Shown piece by piece: positions 20,301 to 26,634 of a DNA stretch of 35,065 nt. This stretch comes from an uncultured Saprospiraceae bacterium (GTDB taxonomy: Bacteria > Bacteroidota > Bacteroidia > Chitinophagales > Saprospiraceae): NCBI GenBank assembly GCA_937941765.1, contig CALDGQ010000082.1, positions 1-35,065 on the forward strand. Reading direction: 5' to 3'. Made by a program: the position numbers and the translations under genes. The notes under the pieces were generated by a model. That model had not been told where the DNA came from. It saw nothing but the letters and a program-made list of their open reading frames with translations, and ran no database searches. Position 1 is the first letter of the stretch, and each line of letters opens with the position of its first letter.

Positions 20301-21412
20301 CTTTGATTTCTTCCATCGCCTCCCAAATCTCCAGCTGGAGTTTCTGTTGAATTTTTGGCCGGAACTTGTGAAGTTGAACTGGTACCGGGCGGAATGGGAC
20401 TACTTGGATTCAGGTTTGTCGTACTATAAATTGAAAGTTCATATTGTACTGGCAATACTTCTTGATGTGTTGGATGCCAAGCAATATTTAATAATTGTGG
20501 TGCGTCACAGTCAATAGTACCAAAAGGCCCGTCCACAACAGGTGGAGATAACAATCTGTTTCCATAAATAAATCGACCTGTCTGGCTATATCCATCATTT
20601 TTAAACAATTCATTTGATAATACAGAAGTGGTTTTAATTCGCCACATATACTCTTTGTTACGTTCCAGCATCGGGGCAGTAGGTCCGTAGAAGTAATTAT
20701 TAGCGTTGGTCACTGTCGTATAAAGTGGAGCTGTAAAGCTTATAATTTGATCATCTGAAAAATTATCGGTTACTTCATATAATGTAAGTTCATTTTCAGA
20801 GAGAAAGCCAGGAAAGTGCATCGGCTGCCAAGTAAATAGTACACTTTGAGGAAACGTAATGTTATTATAAAACCCGATAGGTTCAATCAATACAGCAGGA
20901 CTATGTTCTTCCAAGTTAACAATCTGGCAATTGGTATTGGAAATACTTACTTCATCTCTAAAGTAGTCATATACTTCAAAGCAAATAGAATAGATCCCTT
21001 CTGGTAGTACACCTCCATTGTTGATGAACACAGACTTATCAAAACCTTGAAAGTCCAGATTGTCTGGATTGAAATATTCTTGGAAGTGGGAACCCGAAAG
21101 AATTCTTGGAATACCGTAGTCTAAATACGTTGGAGCAGGTAAAAAGTTAGGTTTAGTTCGAATGCTAATTCCTTGCCCTTCGATTATAAGTTTAAATTTT
21201 ACAGGATAGTTAGTTTCGTTTGCATCATTCAATAAAACAGTAAGTGAAAGCTTAGGAGGGATATTTAAATCACTAATAAGGCTATATATTGCTGGAGTAT
21301 TAGGCGGGGTTATTTGAATAGTTGCTGTAACCGGGTTGTTTTGTCCCCATGCATGATTAATCGATAATACGAATAGAATGAGGATAAAAGTAGTCCTAGC
21401 AATGTTTCTCAT
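14366..21412 (-). CDS. Giant TANFOR-type secreted polymorphic toxin with protease and nuclease-like domains
   Basis: This is a 2348-residue protein. ATG 21412 is chosen because it begins the signal peptide (MRNIARTTFILILFVLS, cleavage after HAWGQ). Domains in order: a TANFOR-like N-terminus (about 27-165, with IEGQGISIRTKPNF and NLDFQGFDKSVF); an Asn/Ser/Thr-rich linker (about 335-420); FN3 (about 498-575); a helical stretch near 690-725; and a zinc-protease-like domain with HELGHGAFVLEH at H1045 and a Met-turn-like NLMDYSDG. After these come a long unassigned region, a hydrophobic segment near 1690-1755, and a caspase-like domain with H1891 (VVHGSD) and C1929 (LRLLSC). The C-terminus carries a PD-(D/E)xK-like nuclease signature, D2211-x12-E2224-A-K2226, with a later Gln helix (DQSIRQI). 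Domain order (export, self-processing, toxin tip) matches polymorphic toxins. A likely immunity gene follows 9 bp downstream. Nuclease activity is inferred from motif and context. Confidence 0.9.
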   Translation of the reverse strand: MRNIARTTFILILFVLSINHAWGQNNPVTATIQITPPNTPAIYSLISDLNIPPKLSLTVLLNDANETNYPVKFKLIIEGQGISIRTKPNFLPAPTYLDYGIPRILSGSHFQEYFNPDNLDFQGFDKSVFINNGGVLPEGIYSICFEVYDYFRDEVSISNTNCQIVNLEEHSPAVLIEPIGFYNNITFPQSVLFTWQPMHFPGFLSENELTLYEVTDNFSDDQIISFTAPLYTTVTNANNYFYGPTAPMLERNKEYMWRIKTTSVLSNELFKNDGYSQTGRFIYGNRLLSPPVVDGPFGTIDCDAPQLLNIAWHPTHQEVLPVQYELSIYSTTNLNPSSPIPPGTSSTSQVPAKNSTETPAGDLGGDGRNQRTTTNSNSNTNSPNNTQENTANSGKTTTNSNSQSPFNTSDSVRGNATTSQSPLLPNVNDLFLVYETTTLDPSFIYGAELPRIVCGEEYYIQVRIIKAGESTAGPNPYVEFDNNGLSALLPFNCNDACYSPTIVSAEATSETEITIEWEGGLVHETYQIDYRLTGNAEASWISVESTEQSIVLSDLKRRSEYELKVGGACPDSLMFSDVVTVELVGESLYECGGNFVALDIENMTPLPILAEDDIIYAGDFEVKIDEVTGGGSGIFSGKGHIFVPMFQMAKVNVEFSSISINNEYYLYGGDFNVTGIATDLLSDEMEELLGGVLSALETIDQALAVAEEVLTTIIAILDEIEGTSGYFSDGWTGMGLNIPGAIYEEYPYLPEGTADNLMPALLCYLEGTPEECQEGLQTAVSEIVDALNELYDANVQVVFEKHEEQLYGSDFWSSTRNDGLNTLYNKVTIAGEDYYVGWKSIKSVNSDKVDVKGTIPNNITFEDNVKAVIPRSGNTLTIPGGINNDVKQIYAVERTTNAENEEEIHLAGKLNVISYDEELIDIVMIPVNGATYPYNEATFKTKLQEIYDPAVVKTNVTFHPGIQVNGFTGTLNDVGSGPLSNYTSQMKDIANVFKNQMEDGKYYFFMVANNSNASKLGYMPRGKSSAFIYNGSHSTEDQYINTVAHELGHGAFVLEHIFDTHDLQEGATDNLMDYSDGTHLHKYQWDLIHDPIRTWLLFDDDEDAENLTLAGYFKNKDFGFNNDQTFTFMTPSGQYIVLPDTVRDVTVYFGYYGESTQGEITDFLYFTPGTLKSFTLGTKKFSASVNFGAANVLPMLNGYYNDTEEYKASDYNINSATSFNGNVILWGSEQSSYNFYHLLASNVTVFQAPAVFVDVLNFPVQYTGSSVDKYTLSYTQYNNLFGDSQHSLTKENVDWAFGTGWQASEETFLLRNKIAELKQAYPTLIDYVTKDYDRWQLCDPDHFSKPNYSFEFYLSTSYCDCTVNPGSGSNYSTSTTTCNANSFTPRPSSKLEFLTEYFNWFKSNALQISISNVATLQQWNADPTLIDPITDMSELCMPVNIAAPNDLKSLNANTIIKILSKLANQGLFDNANPNQDGEGAVVALMENVSKEVSDAVIIGLEAQNQYNTSQFLYRQIFKRTNDKVLGFFGDNNRLKVISACAKICLQSQTIYSERLNDLVTKLDTRQFILEYQNIILRTLESLVVESVSYQMLGNDYFEEWTKDYDLEVEYQQQEGVFDVTQQLQQGLFTEEDLFTAEDLSPFDLVYFVNKTNLNLLKSFDTNNPDIKDLPVPAIVLMYAEDAASTETVSQTVYTVIDVASLALGPGALATVGKLGKALNYVDMVSDIASLGATASSDFANPQITSILNTVSAITGLTSITAAAGKKVKNVFNDPNLATPPNPKSIADEVNNTANLTPEELATLVSDDNIFVRLSYVLKKGLQNSPDAATTTKINNAIDKLQIAKNLANQSADFNIANHVIVLLKTAEDIKPSLTKLETLNNTDGFIDIVVHGSDSKFIINGGESIPIENLAIYLSSTYPNNKNLRLLSCADIQGSQNLVDALGSGYKVHATDGLVRIHGNGGITTVPRQTNGSTEWYQLTPNSNPVTLSAGLKPKPPTSTELSHLRNFVELSNMPPPKQLLASINDGITYPNIKDKLNTTELKNKFAEDWANRPQSDLDDLDANPSWVEAWIAFDKASKPANKMNLSRLEILADLKAHPKISAINVDINALAKIEGFDNLFTFEQICDKVKVMLDTALPNHSKIKNLERFLGSQGLGNGGYATRRHAYYLMQRVIDNKTFYKTADEVKFELHGPDQLVYNVHNRTFTTEPDLRVKKGTDFYINEAKTHRPINSGHFLESSNLADQSIRQIANGLLKSNDVKRFRVTLHPDTKALVTTNKATWKQNVVNAFENREGGAFLKDLNIQNLFNQYRLVTNNPAGPMINSEATLKAYLQNNDEWYELMFNSFF

Positions 21413-21487
21413 GGTAATTGAAATGTTATTAAACATTAATTTAATGTTATAACGTTTGTTTAGATGCGGGGTAAAGTATGTATCAAA

Positions 21488-21518
21488 CAAATCTAATAAA
21501 TTGCTTTAACAATACAAA
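21488..21518 (-). promoter_or_regulatory. Consensus Bacteroidota promoter of the toxin/immunity unit
   Basis: On the minus strand TTTG (21518-21515), 19 bp, then TAGATTTG (21495-21488) match the TTTG-N19-TAnnTTTG consensus exactly. It sits about 76 bp upstream of ATG 21412. This also argues against the longer reading frame start at 21490, which would begin inside the promoter. Confidence 0.75.
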
Positions 21519-21618
21519 CTTATATCAAAACAAAAATCTTAGAGAATGTGTCTTTTTTAAATTGTAATTGCATATATTTAATCCGAGATACAACCTGAAA
21601 GAATTGTGAAGTATTTCC

Positions 21619-23373
21619 ATGACTAAATTAACTATGAATTTCAAATCTCCATCTTTTTTAAAGTACTTGATTTTGAGTTGTTTTCTTGTTGCAACATTAC
21701 AATTGCAAAGCCAAGATGTTGAAGGCTTTTTTTCTGAAATAACAGATCGTATAAATAATGATCCTATCAAAGTATCAGGAGGGCTTTCTGCGCTAAGTAA
21801 TTTTAGTCAGACTACTGGTATTCCAGATAGATATGCACCTTTCAATTGGAGTTTTAATGCCAATCTAAATTTTGATATTCTCGGAATTAAAGCGCCTTTT
21901 TCATTCAATTATTCTAATGGAAATTCAGTTTATAAATTGCCTAGTTATAGATTTGTAGGAGTGAGTCCTTCTTATAAGTGGATAACTTTACATTTTGGGG
22001 ATCGAAGTATGAATTTTTCTCCTTATTCCCTTTCAGGACATAACTTTTTCGGAACTGGTATTGAATTAAAACCTGGAAAATTTAGATTTAGTGCCATGTA
22101 TGGTCGGCTAAAAAGAGCAACTTCAAACGATTTAAATAATATATCTAACATTGATCCTTCGTATAAAAGAATGGGTTGGGGATTTAAGGCTGGCTATGTG
22201 AATGATAAAGATGAGATACATGTTACTTTATTTGCTGCCGAAGATGATTCAACAACTTTTACACCAACACCTGAAATTGATATTAAAGCAAAAGAAAACG
22301 TAGTGTTAGAAATAAATGGTAAAAAGAGCCTTGGGAGTAAATTGTATTTTGTTTTTGATGTTGCTAGAAGTGCTTTTACAAGTGATATTTCGGCACCCAA
22401 TATAGCATCCGCTTCTGGTGGTTTTAAAAATGTTGGCGGACTGATTGATTCAAAAGTAACTACTGGTTATTTTGTGGCTGGAAAAGGAGGAATTGGTTTC
22501 AATGTGAGTAAACAAACTAGTTTTCAATTTAATTATGAGCGTATTGATCCTGGTTATCGAACATTAGGCGCTTTGTTTTTTAATGATGATTTAGAAAACT
22601 TTACGGTTTCTTCTACTACTTCTTTGTTTAATAGTAAAATAAATTTATCTGGAAGTTTCGGTGTGCAACGAGACAATTTATCAGGCTTTGAAAGCAATAC
22701 AAATAATAGACTGATTGGAAATATAAACGCAACTTATTCCTCCGGGAATAGAATGTTGGTCAATGGAAGTTATTCTAATTTTAGGAATAGTAGTAAGGTG
22801 AGTTTTAAGACAGACCCTTTCAATCCAGTTGATTCTATTACCCTAGCACTGATCAATCAAAATGCTAATGTTTCCGTTAGTTATTCTTTAGGGAAACAAA
22901 AACAAGCAATGCTAACTACTATGCTTTCATATCAAAAAGCAACAAGTATCATCAATGAGGAGCTTCAAAATGATGCGAAAAGTGACTTTGTAACAGGTAG
23001 TTTGATGTATGCATATACTTTTTCAGAATCTAAACTGAGTCTTGCTGCAGGTTTGATGGCTAATTATAACGTGTTGACCAATCTGGAAACTTTTTTCTAT
23101 GCACCAAACATTTCAGTTAGTAAAAGCTTTTTGCAAGATAAACTAAGAAGTAGCCTTAGTGTAGCCTACTCTACTATTTATTTAGATAGTGCTATAAGTA
23201 ATAAAGTATTCAATTTAAGAGCACAAAGCAGTTACAATTTTTTAAAAAACCATTCGATTGCTTTAGGTTTTGGCCTTTCTAAGAACAATTCAAATAATGC
23301 TAGCAACATCAATTCTTTTTCAGAATTCACTGGAAATCTAAGGTATAACTACAAGTTTAAAGCTAAAAAATAA
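21619..23373 (+). CDS. Predicted outer-membrane beta-barrel protein divergent from the toxin gene
   Basis: This 584-residue protein has a signal peptide (hydrophobic core YLILSCFLVATL, cleavage after LQSQ). ATG 21619 is used. ATG 21634 is an equally good start six codons on. After a short plug-like N-terminus (VEGFFSEITDRINNDPIKVSGG), the sequence shows alternating strands ending in aromatic residues through to the C-terminus (TGNLRYNYKFKAKK), as in outer-membrane barrels. Motifs such as SPSYKWITLHFGDRSMNFSPY and KFRFSAMYGRLKRA resemble a conserved Bacteroidota membrane family that I cannot name with certainty. It shares a 206-bp divergent control region with the toxin gene. It might anchor, export or receive the surface proteins encoded on the left, but this is inferred from position. 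A bidirectional hairpin terminator follows. Confidence 0.87.
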   Translation: MTKLTMNFKSPSFLKYLILSCFLVATLQLQSQDVEGFFSEITDRINNDPIKVSGGLSALSNFSQTTGIPDRYAPFNWSFNANLNFDILGIKAPFSFNYSNGNSVYKLPSYRFVGVSPSYKWITLHFGDRSMNFSPYSLSGHNFFGTGIELKPGKFRFSAMYGRLKRATSNDLNNISNIDPSYKRMGWGFKAGYVNDKDEIHVTLFAAEDDSTTFTPTPEIDIKAKENVVLEINGKKSLGSKLYFVFDVARSAFTSDISAPNIASASGGFKNVGGLIDSKVTTGYFVAGKGGIGFNVSKQTSFQFNYERIDPGYRTLGALFFNDDLENFTVSSTTSLFNSKINLSGSFGVQRDNLSGFESNTNNRLIGNINATYSSGNRMLVNGSYSNFRNSSKVSFKTDPFNPVDSITLALINQNANVSVSYSLGKQKQAMLTTMLSYQKATSIINEELQNDAKSDFVTGSLMYAYTFSESKLSLAAGLMANYNVLTNLETFFYAPNISVSKSFLQDKLRSSLSVAYSTIYLDSAISNKVFNLRAQSSYNFLKNHSIALGFGLSKNNSNNASNINSFSEFTGNLRYNYKFKAKK

Positions 23374-23430
23374 AGCTTGATTTAATTTAAATAGAATTTG
23401 TCTATATATTGTTGTAATTCAAAAACTAAA

Positions 23431-23466
23431 AAAGGCGAAGAATAACTTACGTTACGCTTCGCCTTT
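23431..23466. terminator. Bidirectional terminator between convergent genes
   Basis: AAAGGCGAAG pairs with CTTCGCCTTT (10 bp), with an inner TAAC/GTTA pairing, between the stops at 23373 (plus) and 23486 (minus). A/T runs on both sides let it serve both genes. Confidence 0.8.
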
Positions 23467-23485
23467 GTAATTTCAACTTTTTTGT

Positions 23486-23947
23486 TTACTTATTGAACTC
23501 CCATTTAGTCACACAACCATCATCATCATCATCATCATCATAGGTAATATGAAACTTATTATTCGAATCTATAGTACAGACCATTATTTCATCCATCGAG
23601 AATTCAGCATCTCCTGTTTTGTCAAGGAAATCTAATGTAATAATTTCATCTACAACCGTATAAGTTCCATCTTGTTCCAATGAAATGGTTCCATTTTCAA
23701 TAAAGACAAATTTTGCAGTCATGTTGTCATTTAAGATAATGCCCATACAACCATCATCTGAATCACAACTTGGAGTTTCTATTCCGTTTTCAGTTACATC
23801 ATTACAGTTGGTTGTTTCCCAGGTAAGATGATATTCACCCATTTCCAACACGGGTCCTACTTCTACTTCATTCTTGTCTTTGTTACATCCTACTAATGCA
23901 ATACTAGATAATAATGCAAAGCAAGCCATTAATTTGATTAGTCTCAT
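23486..23947 (-). CDS. Small lipoprotein, lipocalin-like, with Asp run
   Basis: This 153-residue protein has a lipoprotein signal peptide (MRLIKLMACFALLSSIALVG, lipobox LVGC). The mature part, EYHLTWETTNC...TISLEQDGTYTVVDEIITLDFL, has the short beta-strand rhythm of the lipocalin-like domain common in Bacteroidota lipoproteins. Four Cys in the middle (NCND, PSCD, GCMG, VCTI) and one near the end (GCVTKWEF) could form disulfides. Seven consecutive Asp near the C-terminus come from a CAT microsatellite on the plus strand and may bind cations. It is convergent with the barrel gene and monocistronic. Its ligand is unknown. Confidence 0.83.
   Translation of the reverse strand: MRLIKLMACFALLSSIALVGCNKDKNEVEVGPVLEMGEYHLTWETTNCNDVTENGIETPSCDSDDGCMGIILNDNMTAKFVFIENGTISLEQDGTYTVVDEIITLDFLDKTGDAEFSMDEIMVCTIDSNNKFHITYDDDDDDDGCVTKWEFNK
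23518..23541. repeat. CAT trinucleotide microsatellite (8 copies)
   Basis: Eight perfect CAT repeats on the plus strand encode the Asp run of the small lipoprotein on the minus strand. Slippage would change the Asp count in frame. Confidence 0.9.
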
Positions 23948-24303
23948 AATAATATTTGGTTTGTTTAAAATTAAAAGGTTTAGATTTTTGATTTATTGAT
24001 TTAATACTAGTTTGTATTTTGTTAGAAATCGAATAAACACAACGGGACCTAGTTCAAAGAATACGCCAAATTTTCAACATCCTTAGATTTTTTAATCAGC
24101 TATGTGTAATCAGCTTAAATGGTGGGAACTACATAGGAGGATTGATAGTTTTTTATTTTCAAATATGAAAGGAAGTTGTTATATCAAGTTAAATGTTCTT
24201 TTGAAATACAGTCGTGCAAAACGCTGTTAACGTAATTCAACAATGTAATTGGATTTATTTTTGCATGTTCTTGATTTTGAATTTGTCTAAACCAAATTAA
24301 ACA
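23948..24303. other. 356-bp divergent intergenic region
   Basis: This region separates two divergent lipoprotein genes. It is AT-rich with no plausible coding frame. The only recognisable element is a -7-like box at 24256-24263 for the plus-strand gene. No matching -33 element is seen. Confidence 0.6.
24256..24263 (+). promoter_or_regulatory. Possible -7 box of the 309-residue lipoprotein gene
   Basis: TATTTTTG matches TAnnTTTG 40 bp before ATG 24304. No TTTG lies 19-21 bp upstream, so the call is tentative. Confidence 0.35.
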
Positions 24304-25233
24304 ATGAGAATTTTCAACCCAAGAATAAGTAGCTGTGTTTTTGCAGCAATGATGTTATTAGTTTTTTCATGTGGAAAAGATAATGACACCAATCCAGAAC
24401 CAACTACGCCTACTACCCCAACTATTCCAACAACACCTATTGAGCCAACAAGCATGTCTGCTAAAGTAGATGGCGAATTATGGACGATTGGGTCTTTTGG
24501 CGCATCCGCCATTATTTACAATGATTTCATCACTATATTCGGAATGTCTTCAGATAATTACGAAATGAATATGACGCTTTATGGAAATGCAGAAGGTACT
24601 TATAGTTTAAATCCTGAAATGGGAAGTCATCTATATTACGGAACAGTTGCGAGTTCAACTTATGACTCCAAATTAAACAATGTAAATACGAATCATGGAA
24701 TGGTAGAAATAACAAAACTCGATATGGAAAATCTAACTATGTCTGGTACTTTTGAATCTGAACCATTTTATTTTTTCAATGAACTTAGCACAGGCGGTAT
24801 CGTTATTTCTGAAGGTGAATTTACCAATATTGAAGTTTTGGATTATAGAGATCCGGATGCGGAATCACTTTCAGCAGAGATTGATGGACGTCCATTGAAA
24901 GCACTTTATACATCTGCTTATATTTCTCAAAGCAGATTAATAGTTAGTGGAGAAGATGGTGCTCAGACGGAAAAAATCCAGATGTCTATGCCCATGGATA
25001 TTGCTCCTGGAACTTATGATATAGGTAATTCTTCTGTACCAAATTTGGAAGGTCAATACAATCCACTTTTTTCAAATGTCATGCATAGTGCAACTTCTGG
25101 AACACTTACAATTACAACAAACGATATGGTCAATAAAATGATTATCGGAACTTTTAATTTTGAAACACCAGGTCTTGATGGCAATGGTGTATTTAGTATT
25201 AATAGTGGAAGTTTTAGGGCTAGCTACGATTAA
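24304..25233 (+). CDS. Lipoprotein with two tandem copies of a beta-rich domain
   Basis: This 309-residue protein has a lipoprotein signal (MRIFNPRISSCVFAAMMLLV, lipobox VFSC). A Thr/Pro-rich linker (TTPTTPTIPTTPIEPTS) would hold the rest away from the membrane. Two homologous domains follow. The first starts with MSAKVDGELWT (about residue 58) and the second with LSAEIDGRPLKA (about residue 195). Each contains a GTYSL/GTYDI turn and ends with SGTFESE or IGTFNFE and an EGEF/SGSF strand. This resembles the small DUF6252-like domain of Bacteroidota lipoproteins, though I cannot confirm the family. It stands alone between a divergent promoter region and a strong terminator. Function unknown. Confidence 0.85.
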   Translation: MRIFNPRISSCVFAAMMLLVFSCGKDNDTNPEPTTPTTPTIPTTPIEPTSMSAKVDGELWTIGSFGASAIIYNDFITIFGMSSDNYEMNMTLYGNAEGTYSLNPEMGSHLYYGTVASSTYDSKLNNVNTNHGMVEITKLDMENLTMSGTFESEPFYFFNELSTGGIVISEGEFTNIEVLDYRDPDAESLSAEIDGRPLKALYTSAYISQSRLIVSGEDGAQTEKIQMSMPMDIAPGTYDIGNSSVPNLEGQYNPLFSNVMHSATSGTLTITTNDMVNKMIIGTFNFETPGLDGNGVFSINSGSFRASYD

Positions 25234-25258
25234 ATAACAATATATATGTAATTGAATC

Positions 25259-25286
25259 TGGCGCATTAACTTTGGTTGGTGCGCCA
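25259..25286. terminator. Strong hairpin terminator after the 309-residue lipoprotein
   Basis: TGGCGCA pairs with TGCGCCA, and an inner AAC/GTT pair surrounds TTTG. It lies 26 bp after the stop at 25233 and before the convergent stop at 25317. The flanks are A/T-rich, so it could act in both directions. Confidence 0.72.
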
Positions 25287-25316
25287 TATTTATTTGTTTT
25301 ATAAAGCGGAAATTTT

Positions 25317-26066
25317 TTAATTTACGTGGTCAAATAATTTTTTATCATTCAACATAAATTCCAGAATAGGTCTACATTTATTCTTACAGGCAGGATAGAA
25401 AACTTTGTGGATTCTTTCATTGCTTCTTGAAGTCATTCCCCACCAAAATTCGGTCATTGCGATAGGTTTGAGATTATTTTCAAATGCAAATTGTAATAAC
25501 TTAGGAGCTGCACATTCACCTGCTGCGGACGGAGGTGCTCCATGCGCACTTTCTTTAAAAATTTGCAATACATTTTTCTGCTGCCCCAAAATATTAGAAA
25601 ATTGAGAATTTTCAAAAAGTCGTTTTTGTAAACTGTGGGATTTTAACTTCCTTCTTTTAGTTAAGTCTGAAATTTCAAGTTGATTGTTAGAAGATTTAAT
25701 TTGTTGGCTAAATTCTGTCAATTGAAGCATCCCTTTTCTAAAGAAAAAATCATCAGTAGAAACATCAAAAACAGAGGGAACAAATTGTTGACAGATATCA
25801 TTTCCATCTAATTTTCCAGAAATCGTTCCTAGAAAAGCAAAAGACTTATCTTCTTTTTGTATAACCAGTACCCCAAACATTTTTCCTCTTTCCGTCAAAA
25901 AGTCATGCTCCCACGCTACTGATGCTTCAGAAATGAAATCTTGAAATTCCTTAACCGCTATTTTGACAATTTCAGAAACGCTATTTCCAAATGGATTGTT
26001 TAATTTTTTCGGGATAGGTATTTTTGAGATATCTGTTTTGAAATGGAAGATATGATGGTTGTTCAT
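25317..26066 (-). CDS. Solo N-terminal domain of the Bacteroidota RluA-type pseudouridine synthase protein
   Basis: This 249-residue cytosolic protein has GKMFGVLVIQKEDKSFAFLG, FVPSVFD, ESAHGAPPSAAGECAAPKLL and PIAMTEFWWGMTSRSNERIH. I recognise these from the N-terminal half of a Bacteroidota protein whose C-terminal half is an RluA-type pseudouridine synthase. Here the frame stops soon after the ACKNKCRPILEFML segment. The catalytic domain with its RLD motif is absent and is not encoded next to it. A Cys set (GECAAPK, ACKNKC) could bind a metal or form disulfides. It may be a standalone form of this domain or a truncated gene. The frame itself is intact. It is convergent with the 309-residue lipoprotein. 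Confidence 0.82.
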   Translation of the reverse strand: MNNHHIFHFKTDISKIPIPKKLNNPFGNSVSEIVKIAVKEFQDFISEASVAWEHDFLTERGKMFGVLVIQKEDKSFAFLGTISGKLDGNDICQQFVPSVFDVSTDDFFFRKGMLQLTEFSQQIKSSNNQLEISDLTKRRKLKSHSLQKRLFENSQFSNILGQQKNVLQIFKESAHGAPPSAAGECAAPKLLQFAFENNLKPIAMTEFWWGMTSRSNERIHKVFYPACKNKCRPILEFMLNDKKLFDHVN

Positions 26067-26136
26067 TTAGGTTGTTGCTGGTTGTGAGTATGTTGGATTC
26101 ATGACTTTCTAATAAAATTTGATTGAATTATATTTC

Positions 26137-26601
26137 TCAAATCGCTATTACATTTGATTTTGCCAAGCAAAGATCATCTTTCAATATCAATAAGCCACGA
26201 CGATACATCGCTAAGTATCTATTCCCACCAAAATCTCTCTCGTCAATTTTTTGGTTAAGCAAATCTTTTTTTAATTCGTCTAATTGTTGTTGTGCAAAAG
26301 TACCTTCTTCATTAACCCATTCCTCTATCGTTAGTGGATTCTCAGACTTTTGTGCAATTTCTATGAGTTTTTTTCTATGAAATAATTCAAGGATTAAATC
26401 ATATATATTCAGTTTTTATTTTTAGGTTAATCGAATTGAGGTCGTCAACATTGTATGAAATATTAGTTCCATATTTATCCGATTCCCAAATCTTGTGTGA
26501 TTAATTTTATTCTTCAATATTATCATGTTCTTATTGTACTCAATTTCATGATTGAATATTTCAGATAATATTCGAATATTCTTTTTTAACTCGTGGTTCA
26601 T
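26137..26601 (-). pseudogene. Decayed gene, about 155 residues, with two frameshifts
   Basis: Three coding-like pieces follow each other on the minus strand. From ATG 26601 the frame reads MNHELKKNIRILSEIFNHE... to about KNKINH. A shifted frame continues HKIWESDKYGTNISYNVDD and NSINLKIKTEYI to a TGA in a TATATATAT run. The first frame then resumes as DLILELFHRKKLIEIAQKSE, TIEEWVNEEGTFAQQQLDEL and so on to the stop at 26137. No ATG precedes the last piece, and two in-frame stops block the first. Adding one TA to the dinucleotide run would restore the second join. No family is recognised. A sequencing error would give the same pattern. Confidence 0.62.
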
Positions 26602-26634
26602 TTTGTTATAAACTGGAAATTATTTTTCAGACCA

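Noticed and set aside
26123..26380. Plus-strand 85-residue frame
   Set aside because: It is antisense to the last segment of the decayed minus-strand gene, whose composition is far more protein-like.
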